From: Scatomorpha sp964367935 | GTDB lineage: Bacteria; Bacillota; Clostridia; Oscillospirales; Oscillospiraceae | Direction: 5' to 3' | DNA length: 64,000 nucleotides | Assembly: GCA_964367935.1 (NCBI GenBank) | Contig: CAYIYZ010000008.1 | Coordinates: 1 to 64,000 of the forward strand | Shown here: positions 56,587-64,000 of the stretch, one piece after another | Position numbering within the stretch: the first letter of the stretch is position 1 | How the letters are laid out: every line of letters starts with the position of its first letter | Position numbers and translations under genes: made by a program | The notes under the pieces: model-generated | Seen by the model: the letters and a program-made list of their open reading frames with translations, nothing else | What the model was told of the DNA's origin: nothing | Database searches by the model: none

Positions 56587-56633
56587 GCCTGGCGGAAAAC
56601 AGGTTTTCCGCCAAGTGGGGGCTACCGTAGCTA
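56587..56633. repeat. Mosaic intergenic hairpin repeat, copy 8 (short)
   Basis: Perfect 24-bp inverted repeat (arms TGGCGGAAAAC, 56590-56613) followed by AAGTGGGGGCTACC, a variant of the TGTCGAAAAAC palindrome plus AAGTAGGGG at 2644-2678, with compensating changes in both arms. Confidence 0.7.
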
Positions 56634-56651
56634 TTTTGATAAGCTCATGGC

Positions 56652-56680
56652 TTGACAAGATGTGACAACTGTGTTACTAT
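56652..56680 (+). promoter_or_regulatory. Promoter of the second YiiX-like gene
   Basis: Consensus TTGACA (56652-56657), 17-bp spacer, TACTAT (56675-56680). Confidence 0.75.
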
Positions 56681-56756
56681 GCTTAATACAGAGAAGCGAT
56701 AAGGACTTGGTAATGAACGTGTGTGAGCACGTACGCAATGAAATGGAGAGATAAAT

Positions 56757-57368
56757 TTGAAGGAAGTTCATGTAATTTTTATATCCACGTGTTTTAAGAC
56801 TGGTGAGGCGATAAGGATGCTGACGCGCGGCGATTACAGTCATGTGGCGATATCCTTGAAGCCCGGAGAAAGTGAGTGGTACTCGTTTTGCAGGAGCAGG
56901 TACCATGAGCCTTTATTGGGCGGATTTAACAGGGAATATACAGATCGGTATGCTAGAAATCCGAAGCCTACATATGTAAAAGTCAATCGTGTGTGGGTGG
57001 ATGACGAGCAGTATGAGCGCATGGAGAGTATGCTGGAGCATTATAAGGAAAATCGTGATAAGACACGCTATAATTTCTTTAATCTCATTCTATATCCTCT
57101 ACGTTTGAATGTGAGGATGCCGTTTACGCATACCTGTCTTAGTTTTGCGGCTGAGCTTTTGGACTGCGGGCACGTGCGGTCTATACAAAAGCTTGAAGAG
57201 ATCGTGGGCGATGATGTACTGTTTGAGGGCAATTTAGCGAAACACGATGAGAAGGTGTCTGTCGCACCCTACGATTTTTATGAGCGACGCAGTAGGCGTA
57301 GTGTGTACATAAAGAGCGGCAAGGCGATGTTAGGACTGGCGACGCTTTTGTTGTTGAGGAGAGTGTAA
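56757..57368 (+). CDS. YiiX/NlpC-type permuted papain-like cysteine hydrolase
   Basis: A 203-residue protein without signal peptide. TTG start six bases after GGAGAG. The presumed catalytic His is in LTRGDYSHVAISL near residue 28 and the Cys in MPFTHTCLSFAAELL near residue 125, again in permuted order. The last residues are hydrophobic (AMLGLATLLLL) and could be a tail anchor. It differs from the protein at 45.8 kb in lacking an N-terminal helix. Two bases separate it from the ABC exporter genes downstream, so it may be in their operon. Confidence 0.72.
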   Translation: MKEVHVIFISTCFKTGEAIRMLTRGDYSHVAISLKPGESEWYSFCRSRYHEPLLGGFNREYTDRYARNPKPTYVKVNRVWVDDEQYERMESMLEHYKENRDKTRYNFFNLILYPLRLNVRMPFTHTCLSFAAELLDCGHVRSIQKLEEIVGDDVLFEGNLAKHDEKVSVAPYDFYERRSRRSVYIKSGKAMLGLATLLLLRRV

Positions 57369-57370
57369 AT

Positions 57371-58066
57371 ATGGCTATACTTGAGTGCCGAGGACTGCGC
57401 AAGAATTATGGCAAGAAGACGGCTTTGGACGATGTGAGTTTTAGTGTCGGTGAGGGGCGTGTATTGGGACTTTTGGGTCCTAACGGCAGTGGAAAGACAA
57501 CGTTTATAAAGCTTGCAAACGGACTGCTTACGCCGAGTGGGGGCGAGATACTGATAGGCGGCAACAAGCCGAGTGTGGAGACGAAGAAGATAATTTCGTT
57601 TTTGCCTGAGCGTCAGTATATGCCTTTGTGGATGACAGCGGAGCAGATAAAGAGGTTTTATGCCGATTTCTATGCCGATTTTGACATGGAGGCGGCAGAT
57701 AGGATGCTCGATCAGCTCGGCATAGAGCGTAAGCAGAAGATAAAGGAGATGTCTAAGGGCACGAGGGAGAAGGTACAGCTCATATTGGTCATGAGCCGTA
57801 GGGCGAAGCTGTATTTGCTCGATGAGCCTATTGGCGGTGTTGACCCTGCAACACGTGACTATATAATAAGGACGATATTAAATAATAGGGCACCGGGCTC
57901 GTCTGTCATCATCTCGACGCATTTGATAGCTGACGTGGAGCCTGCCTTGGACGATGTGCTTTTCATACAGAACGGACGTATAAGCTTGCAGTCTACGGTG
58001 GAGGATATCAGGGCTGATAAGGGCATGAGTGTGGATGCGCTGTTTAGGGAGGTGTTCAGATGCTGA
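57371..58066 (+). CDS. ABC exporter ATP-binding protein
   Basis: A 231-residue ATPase of the short YtrB-like type: Walker A GPNGSGKTTFIK near residue 36, signature region MSKGTREKVQLILVM (a KGTREK variant of LSGGQ), Walker B LYLLDEPIGGVDP and switch His ISTHLIADVE. It overlaps the permease gene by seven bases. In Firmicutes such pairs often come with a GntR (YtrA-type) regulator, but none is adjacent here. Substrate unknown. Confidence 0.92.
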   Translation: MAILECRGLRKNYGKKTALDDVSFSVGEGRVLGLLGPNGSGKTTFIKLANGLLTPSGGEILIGGNKPSVETKKIISFLPERQYMPLWMTAEQIKRFYADFYADFDMEAADRMLDQLGIERKQKIKEMSKGTREKVQLILVMSRRAKLYLLDEPIGGVDPATRDYIIRTILNNRAPGSSVIISTHLIADVEPALDDVLFIQNGRISLQSTVEDIRADKGMSVDALFREVFRC

Positions 58067-58851
58067 TAAAGCTGATAAAGCACGAGTTGAAGGCGACGGC
58101 GAGGATATGCCTACCCTTATTTTTGGCGGTGACCTTTTTGGCGGTACTTGCCAATGTGAGCGGTCGCTATTTGGCGGAGGCTGACAGTGCGGCGCTTAAT
58201 ATGGTGGGTGTTGCTATAGTGTTTATATTCGGGATCTGTGTGACGGGTCTTGCGTTTGCGATGATAGCTTTGATGGCCATGCGTTTTAAGAACAATATTC
58301 TGTCCGATGAGGGCTATTTGATGTTAACCTTGCCTGTGTCCTTACACAGCATACTGTGGTCAAAGATACTTGTGTCCTTGTTGTGGTTTTTGTGTACAGG
58401 CTTTGCTTTGGGCTTGGCTGGCATACTGTCGGTCTTGGGCTTTGAGGATTTCTTTGACGCTATACGCTTTCTGTGGGACAATTTGAGTAGCTTGTTTAAC
58501 ATAGAGTTTGATGCGGTGCTTTTCCTCTTAGAGATGTTCATGTTGTTTGTGGTGGGCGGCACTGCTTTGTGTCTCATGTTCTATGCTTCGATATCCGTGG
58601 GCTATAGTTTTGCTAAATGGAAGAAGTTATTGTCTACGCTGACATTTTTCTTGCTGTGGTTTATTTTGCAGCTTGGCTTTGTGTATATAATGGAACCTCT
58701 CATAGAGAATATATCATTGGCGACTATGTCGGACGTGGACAGTGTGGTGCATGCGATACCTATCAGTGGTTCGATAGTGTCTGCGATAGCGGCGGTTTTG
58801 TTTTACGCTATAACGGTACTGTTTATAAAACGCAGGTTGAACTTGGAATAG
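58060..58851 (+). CDS. ABC exporter permease
   Basis: A 263-residue membrane protein with six predicted helices, beginning MLIKLIKHELKATARICLPLFLAVTFLAVLA and with LMLTLPVSLHSILWSKILVSLLW in the cytosolic coupling region, typical of small ABC-2 permeases encoded next to YtrB-like ATPases. It is the membrane partner of the ATPase gene overlapping its start. Confidence 0.88.
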   Translation: MLIKLIKHELKATARICLPLFLAVTFLAVLANVSGRYLAEADSAALNMVGVAIVFIFGICVTGLAFAMIALMAMRFKNNILSDEGYLMLTLPVSLHSILWSKILVSLLWFLCTGFALGLAGILSVLGFEDFFDAIRFLWDNLSSLFNIEFDAVLFLLEMFMLFVVGGTALCLMFYASISVGYSFAKWKKLLSTLTFFLLWFILQLGFVYIMEPLIENISLATMSDVDSVVHAIPISGSIVSAIAAVLFYAITVLFIKRRLNLE

Positions 58852-58852
58852 A

Positions 58853-59060
58853 CCATGGCGAAGCTAAATTAAAATTTTAATCAACTTTTTTTAAAAAGTT
58901 GCAGGGTGCAGGGACGGCGTCCCTGCTCGCCGTCTGCAGACGGCGAAATCCCCAAGGGGTTCGAGGCAAAGCCCTGACTTAAAAAATAAATAATTTAAAA
59001 AACCATTTTTTCGCAGAAAAATGGTTTCGGAACGGTCAAGACCGTTCCCTACAAATACTA
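58853..59060. repeat. Mosaic intergenic hairpin repeat, copy 9
   Basis: Modules: A/T hairpin (58883-58901), GGGACGGCGTCCC and GCCGTCTGCAGACGGC (58902-58945), GGGGTTCGAGGC...GCCC (58957-58977), AAACCATTTTTTC hairpin (59000-59027), then a GTAG-type REP hairpin at 59029-59052. Same order as 12705-12970, but two hairpins between the second and third modules are missing here. No gene. Confidence 0.78.
59029..59052 (-). repeat. REP-like element before rpoB
   Basis: Minus strand GTAG (59052-59049) followed directly by GGAACGGTC, a two-base loop and GACCGTTCC. Confidence 0.75.
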
Positions 59061-59062
59061 AA

Positions 59063-59096
59063 AAGTAAGGGAGGGTTTCAATACCCTCCCTTACTT
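59063..59096. terminator. Hairpin terminator-like structure before the rpoB promoter
   Basis: Perfect 14-bp stem AAGTAAGGGAGGGT and complement around TTCAAT; weak T tail. It probably ends transcription from the ABC operon. Confidence 0.65.
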
Positions 59097-59163
59097 ATAT
59101 GCAAAGAAAAAGCATGTCGTTTTTTCGACATGCAAAAAAATAATAAATTTAACAAAAAATTCC

Positions 59164-59193
59164 TTGACACTCATGTGTACAAGGTGATAGAAT
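59164..59193 (+). promoter_or_regulatory. Promoter of rpoB-rpoC
   Basis: TTGACA (59164-59169), 18-bp spacer, TAGAAT (59188-59193). A 145-nt leader follows with hairpins near 59210-59235 and 59298-59317; an AAAGGAGAG ribosome site precedes the ATG. Confidence 0.78.
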
Positions 59194-59342
59194 AGATTGC
59201 TTTATATGCTGTTGGAGGGGCTAATCCCCCAATCTACATCTGTTATTTTAACAGAAAAAACGTAAAAATCAACAGCGGAGCACTTATTTTTGACCACGTT
59301 GCCGGGTGAACACGGCAAATACCTAAAGGAGAGATAGAGTTC

Positions 59343-62300
59343 ATGCCAAAGGATCTGATGTACGGAAAAACGCAGAGGAAGAGTTTTGCACGCAGCAATG
59401 AGATCCAAGACATGCCGAATTTATTGGAGGTACAAAAGAATTCGTATGCATGGTTTTTGGAGAAGGGGTTGAGGGAGGTTTTTCGTGATGTGGACACGGT
59501 GAGTGACTACTCGGGAAATTTGGAGCTCAGCTTTGTGGACTATTCTATGGAGGACAAGCCTAAGTATACGGAGGAGGAGTGTAAGGCGCGAGATGCGACT
59601 TATGCGGCGCCTCTGAAGGTGAGTGTGCGTTTACGCAACAAGGAGACAGAGGAGATAAAGGATCAGGAGATCTTCATGGGTGATTTTCCGCTCATGACTG
59701 ATGGCGGAACCTTTATCATAAACGGAGCAGAGCGAGTAATCGTATCGCAGATAGTGCGTTCGCCGGGCGTGTACTTTGACAAGGACACGGATAAGACGCA
59801 GATGTCTACTTTCAGTGCGACGGCGATACCTTATCATGGTGCGTGGCTTGAATATGAGACGGATGCGAACGACATATTCTATGTAAGGATAGACAAGAAC
59901 CGTAAGATACCTGTGACGACGTTTTTGAAGGCGGTCGGCAAGTACGATGCGGACAGGCCGCATACATGGCTTAGCTGTGCATATGACACGGCGGGCGGCT
60001 GCATAACGAACACGCAGATCGAGGAGATATTCGCAAACCATCCCATGATACGTGCGACTATAGATAAGGATTCTTTCGTGTCACGTGAGGAGTCTTTGCT
60101 TGAGATATACAGAAAGCTCAGGCCAGGCGATCCTCCCACTGTTGAGAGCTCTGAGAGCCTATTGGACACATTGTTCTTTGAGCGTCGTCGTTATGACCTT
60201 TTTGCTGTTGGCCGTTATAAGTTTAATAAGAAGCTCGGCATTGCAAAGAGGCTGATAGGCAGGAAGCTTACCATGCCTGTTGTAGATCCTATGACGGGCG
60301 AGATAATAGCGGACGAGGAAGAAATAGTAACTGCTGAGAAGGCTGCATACATTGAGTCGCGTGGCGTGTGCAGTGCAACTGTGGCGGTAGAGGATTCGGA
60401 ATTGCGTGTGTTCTCTAACGGCATGGTGGAGCTATCAAACTTCGTTGATTTCGATCCGGCAGAGCTCGAAATTGAGGAAAAAGTACGCTTTATTGTTCTT
60501 AAGGGACTTTTGGAGCAGTATGAGGGCGAGGCTCTTAAGGATGCGATCCGTGAAAATAAGGATTTGTTAATACCTAAGCACATTACAGCTGACGATATTT
60601 TTGCGTCGGTAAACTATATCTGCTGCTTGGCACAGGGAGTAGGCGAGCCGGACGATATAGATCACTTGGGCAACCGTCGTGTGCGTAGCGTTGGAGAGTT
60701 GTTGCAGAACCAGTTCCGTATAGGCTTTAGCCGTATGGAGCGTGTTATACGTGAGCGTATGACTTTGCAGGATCTCGATATAGTTACACCGCAGAGTCTT
60801 ATCAATATCAGACCCGTGACTGCGGCGATAAAGGAATTTTTCGGTTCTTCGCCTCTTTCGCAGTTTATGGATCAGACTAACCCCTTGGCTGAATTGACGC
60901 ATAAGCGTCGTATGTCGGCTTTGGGACCGGGTGGTCTGTCTCGTGAGCGCGCGAGCTTTGACGTGCGTGACGTACACTACAGCCACTATGGTCGTATGTG
61001 CCCGATAGAGACGCCGGAAGGTCCGAATATAGGACTGATAAGCTATCTTGCATCCTATGCACGTGTAAACAAGTATGGATTCCTGAATGCACCGTTTAGG
61101 AAGGTGGATAAGGAGACGTTCAGGGTTTCTGAGGATATAGAGTACATGACAGCGGATGTCGAAGATCGCTATATAGTCGCACAGGCAACAGAGCCGATGG
61201 ACGATGATGGCATGTTACTCAATGAGCGTATAACATGCAGGCACCGTGATGAAATAATTGAGGTAGACAGGGACAGGGTTGACTATGTTGACGTGTCACC
61301 TCGAATGATGGTTTCTATAGCAACGGCGATGATACCCTTCTTGGAAAACGACGATGCTAACCGTGCGCTCATGGGCGCGAACATGCAGAGGCAGGCAGTG
61401 CCTCTACTTGTGACGGAAGCACCGATAGTGGCAACGGGCATAGAGCATAAATGCGCTATGGACTCTGGTGTTGTGGTGCTTGCTGAGGGCGACGGCGAGA
61501 TCAAGGAAGTGTCGGCAAACTGCATAAGCGTGCGCTATGACGACGGAGCGGTAAAGAATCATAAGCTTGTTAAGTTCGCTCGTTCGAACCAGGGCACTTG
61601 TGTAAATCAGAGGCCTTTGGTTATGGCGGGTGATAGGATAGAAAAGGGCGAAGTTATAGCAGACGGAGCATCAACTTCTAACGGCGAGATAAGTCTGGGT
61701 AAGAACGTACTTGTCGGCTTTATGACATGGGAAGGCTATAACTACGAGGATGCTATCTTGATAAGCGAGCGCCTTGTGATGGAGGATGTGTTTACGTCCT
61801 TGCACGTGGAGGAGTACGAGTGCGACTCACGTGATACGAAGTTAGGACCTGAGGAGATAACAAGAGATATTCCGGGCGTAGGTGACGAGGCTTTGAAGTA
61901 CCTTGATGAGCGTGGCATCATAATGGTGGGCGCAGAGGTAAGAAGTGGCGACATTTTGGTCGGTAAGGTAACACCCAAGGGCGAGACGGATTTGACAGCT
62001 GAGGAGCGCTTGTTACGTGCGATCTTCGGTGAGAAGGCACGTGAAGTGCGTGACACCTCTTTGAAGGTGCCGCATGGTGAGTCCGGCATAGTAGTAGACG
62101 TGCAGGTATTCACAAGAGAAGAAGGGGACGAGATGAACCCCGGCGTAAATCAGGTAGTGCGTGTTTATATAGCTCAGAAGCGCAAGATAAGCGTGGGCGA
62201 TAAGATGGCGGGACGTCACGGAAATAAGGGTGTTGTATCACGCATATTGCCTCGCGAGGATATGCCTTACATGCCTGACGGCACACCGCTAGACATAGTT

Positions 62301-63116
62301 CTAAACCCCTTGGGCGTACCGTCTCGAATGAATATAGGACAGGTACTTGAGGTGCACTTGGGCTATGCTGCGCAGGCTATGGGGTGGAAGGTGGCGACAC
62401 CTATCTTCAACGGAGCGAATGAGCAGGATATAAGAGACACCTTGAAAGAGGCAGGACTGCGTGAGGACGGAAAGAGTGTCTTGTACGACGGTCGTACGGG
62501 TCTACCGTTTGATAATGAGGTAACGGTTGGTTACGTATACTTCTTGAAGTTGCACCACTTGGTAGACGATAAGATACACGCACGTTCGACGGGTCCGTAT
62601 TCACTTGTAACGCAGCAGCCCTTGGGCGGTAAGGCTCAGTTCGGCGGACAGCGTTTCGGTGAGATGGAAGTTTGGGCTTTGGAAGCATATGGAGCGGCAC
62701 ATACCCTACAGGAGATATTGACTGTGAAGTCAGACGATGTAGCGGGACGTGTACGGACGTATGAGGCGATAGTCAAGGGTCACAATATACCGGCACCGGG
62801 CGTACCTGAGAGCTTTAAGGTGCTTGTAAAGGAACTTCAGTCTTTGTGCCTCGATATCAGGGTACTGGATCAGGAGGGTCAGGAGATAGAACTCCGTGAC
62901 GACGAGGACGACTACATCCCGAGTGTGAGGGATGAGTATAAGGCAGATGATAGTGAAATAGTAGCGTCGGGCTTTGCTATAGAGGACGTGCCTGAAGACG
63001 AGCAGGGCGGGGAATTTGAAATGGACGATGAGGACACGGATGATGACTTTGCTGATCTTTCGGATGATGGCGCTGATAGCGTAGACGACACTGATGAAAT
63101 GGAGGAGGAAGTTTAA
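59343..63116 (+). CDS. rpoB: DNA-directed RNA polymerase subunit beta
   Basis: A 1257-residue catalytic subunit. All major blocks are present, including the rifampicin region SPLSQFMDQTNPLAELTHKR near residue 505, with wild-type Asp, His and Ser at the common resistance positions (the residue before LSQFMDQ is Pro where E. coli has Gln), RDVHYSHYGRMCPIETPEGP, and GDKMAGRHGNKGVVS. The C-terminal 60 residues are strongly acidic (DDEDTDDDFADLSDDG...). It has its own promoter rather than being read from rplJL, and its TAATG stop overlaps the rpoC start. Confidence 0.98.
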   Translation: MPKDLMYGKTQRKSFARSNEIQDMPNLLEVQKNSYAWFLEKGLREVFRDVDTVSDYSGNLELSFVDYSMEDKPKYTEEECKARDATYAAPLKVSVRLRNKETEEIKDQEIFMGDFPLMTDGGTFIINGAERVIVSQIVRSPGVYFDKDTDKTQMSTFSATAIPYHGAWLEYETDANDIFYVRIDKNRKIPVTTFLKAVGKYDADRPHTWLSCAYDTAGGCITNTQIEEIFANHPMIRATIDKDSFVSREESLLEIYRKLRPGDPPTVESSESLLDTLFFERRRYDLFAVGRYKFNKKLGIAKRLIGRKLTMPVVDPMTGEIIADEEEIVTAEKAAYIESRGVCSATVAVEDSELRVFSNGMVELSNFVDFDPAELEIEEKVRFIVLKGLLEQYEGEALKDAIRENKDLLIPKHITADDIFASVNYICCLAQGVGEPDDIDHLGNRRVRSVGELLQNQFRIGFSRMERVIRERMTLQDLDIVTPQSLINIRPVTAAIKEFFGSSPLSQFMDQTNPLAELTHKRRMSALGPGGLSRERASFDVRDVHYSHYGRMCPIETPEGPNIGLISYLASYARVNKYGFLNAPFRKVDKETFRVSEDIEYMTADVEDRYIVAQATEPMDDDGMLLNERITCRHRDEIIEVDRDRVDYVDVSPRMMVSIATAMIPFLENDDANRALMGANMQRQAVPLLVTEAPIVATGIEHKCAMDSGVVVLAEGDGEIKEVSANCISVRYDDGAVKNHKLVKFARSNQGTCVNQRPLVMAGDRIEKGEVIADGASTSNGEISLGKNVLVGFMTWEGYNYEDAILISERLVMEDVFTSLHVEEYECDSRDTKLGPEEITRDIPGVGDEALKYLDERGIIMVGAEVRSGDILVGKVTPKGETDLTAEERLLRAIFGEKAREVRDTSLKVPHGESGIVVDVQVFTREEGDEMNPGVNQVVRVYIAQKRKISVGDKMAGRHGNKGVVSRILPREDMPYMPDGTPLDIVLNPLGVPSRMNIGQVLEVHLGYAAQAMGWKVATPIFNGANEQDIRDTLKEAGLREDGKSVLYDGRTGLPFDNEVTVGYVYFLKLHHLVDDKIHARSTGPYSLVTQQPLGGKAQFGGQRFGEMEVWALEAYGAAHTLQEILTVKSDDVAGRVRTYEAIVKGHNIPAPGVPESFKVLVKELQSLCLDIRVLDQEGQEIELRDDEDDYIPSVRDEYKADDSEIVASGFAIEDVPEDEQGGEFEMDDEDTDDDFADLSDDGADSVDDTDEMEEEV

Positions 63117-64000
63117 TGAGTTATGCACCATTTGACGCAATAAAAATCGGAATAGCTTCCCCTGATATGATAAAAGAGTGGTCGAGCGGAGAGGTAAAGA
63201 AGCCTGAGACGATAAACTACAGGACTTTGAAGCCTGAGCGTGACGGTCTGTTTTGTGAGCGTATATTTGGACCGACCAAAGACTGGGAATGCCATTGCGG
63301 AAAGTATAAGAAGATTAGGTATAAGGGCAAAGTTTGTGATCGTTGCGGAGTTGAAGTAACGAAGGCGAAGGTGCGTAGGGAGCGCATGGGTCATATAGAC
63401 TTAGCAGCACCTGTATCGCATATATGGTACTTTAAGGGTATACCTTCACGTATGGGTCTACTGCTTGACATGACACCTCGTGTTCTGGAGAAGGTGTTGT
63501 ATTTCGGTGCGTATATAGTTACGGAGGCGGGTGACACACCTCTGCAGAGGGGTCAGATACTCACAGAGCGTGAGTATCGTGACATGCGTGAGAAGTACGA
63601 GGACGATTTTGAGGCAGGCATGGGCGCAGAGGCTATAAAGAAGCTTTTAGAGCAGTTAAACTGCGAGGAGCTTTCGGAGCAGCTAAAGCGTGAATTGCCC
63701 GATGCGGGTGGCCAGAAGAAGGCTAAGCTTGTGAAGCGCCTTGAGGTTGTAGAGGCATTTAGGCAGAGCGGTAATAAGCCGGAGTGGATGATTATAGATG
63801 TGTTACCGGTTATACCACCTGAGATACGTCCCATGGTACAGCTTGACGGTGGACGTTTTGCGACAAGTGACCTAAACGATTTGTACAGGCGTGTAATAAA
63901 CAGAAACAATAGGCTAAGAAGGCTAATGCAGCTCAATGCGCCTGATATAATCGTGCGCAATGAAAAGAGGATGCTGCAAGAGGCTGTGGATGCACTCATA
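63116..64000 (+). CDS. rpoC: DNA-directed RNA polymerase subunit beta' (3' truncated by window)
   Basis: The first 295 codons, open to the window edge. The start overlaps the rpoB stop by one base and follows GGAGGAGG. The N-terminal zinc finger (CHCGKYKKIRYKGKVCDRCG, near residues 60-80), the VSHIWYFKGIPSRMGLLLDM segment and VLPVIPPEIRPMVQLDGGRFATSDLNDLYRRVINRNNRL (near residues 225-265) are canonical. The rest lies outside the window. Confidence 0.98.
   Translation, partial: MSYAPFDAIKIGIASPDMIKEWSSGEVKKPETINYRTLKPERDGLFCERIFGPTKDWECHCGKYKKIRYKGKVCDRCGVEVTKAKVRRERMGHIDLAAPVSHIWYFKGIPSRMGLLLDMTPRVLEKVLYFGAYIVTEAGDTPLQRGQILTEREYRDMREKYEDDFEAGMGAEAIKKLLEQLNCEELSEQLKRELPDAGGQKKAKLVKRLEVVEAFRQSGNKPEWMIIDVLPVIPPEIRPMVQLDGGRFATSDLNDLYRRVINRNNRLRRLMQLNAPDIIVRNEKRMLQEAVDALI

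Overview
The window reads as a piece of chromosome from an anaerobic, endospore-forming Firmicute of the class Clostridia, probably a gut-type relative of the Oscillospirales. The reasons are a complete spoIIIAA-AH sporulation operon, pyruvate formate-lyase with its activase, a PerR-like regulator next to a 'reverse' rubrerythrin, a perfect CIRCE element before groES-groEL, an L10 leader before rplJ-rplL, purine-rich Shine-Dalgarno sites with many GTG/TTG starts, and frequent ATA isoleucine codons. No prophage, plasmid or CRISPR array was seen. The lineage is an inference; there is no 16S gene here.

Layout. 0-8 kb: end of an Asp-rich repeat protein, diaminopropionate ammonia-lyase, perR-rubrerythrin, groEL/groES, a lipid kinase, an RNA methyltransferase and a chorismate-synthase-like protein that lacks the catalytic histidines. 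8-22 kb: two-component system, HtrA protease, tcdA, an ABC exporter, a pyruvate kinase-CDF pair, an exported MsrAB and an exported M28 peptidase. 22-31 kb: NMT1-type ABC importer, a REP-associated transposase (RAYT), SleB-like hydrolase, an orphan peptide-binding lipoprotein, a GHL6-type putative glycosidase and GtrA. 31-39 kb: rplJ-rplL, a GGDEF-EAL protein, four tRNAs, an aldo-keto reductase and an ArsR-permease-thioredoxin operon. 39-47 kb: ZTP riboswitch, pflB, pflA, an HD protein, a response-regulator diguanylate cyclase, secG, a YiiX-like papain fold and a cysteine-free thioredoxin fold. 47-53 kb: zinc-ribbon protein and spoIIIA. 53-64 kb: U32 peptidase, cardiolipin synthase, a second YiiX-like protein, an ABC exporter, rpoB and the start of rpoC.

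Most genes are housekeeping. The least explained material lies between them: at least nine gene-free gaps hold mosaics built from shared hairpin modules. Two copies of one mosaic differ by a 52-bp perfect-arm hairpin that looks cleanly inserted. A separate set of GTAG-plus-hairpin sequences matches the architecture of REP elements, and the window carries a RAYT gene that itself contains two exact inverted copies inside its reading frame.

Other points of interest are the degenerate chorismate synthase, a SpoIIIAG that keeps only the ring-building fold, and the separation of rplJL from rpoBC by about 27 kb. All functional calls rest on reading motifs by eye; no database search was run.
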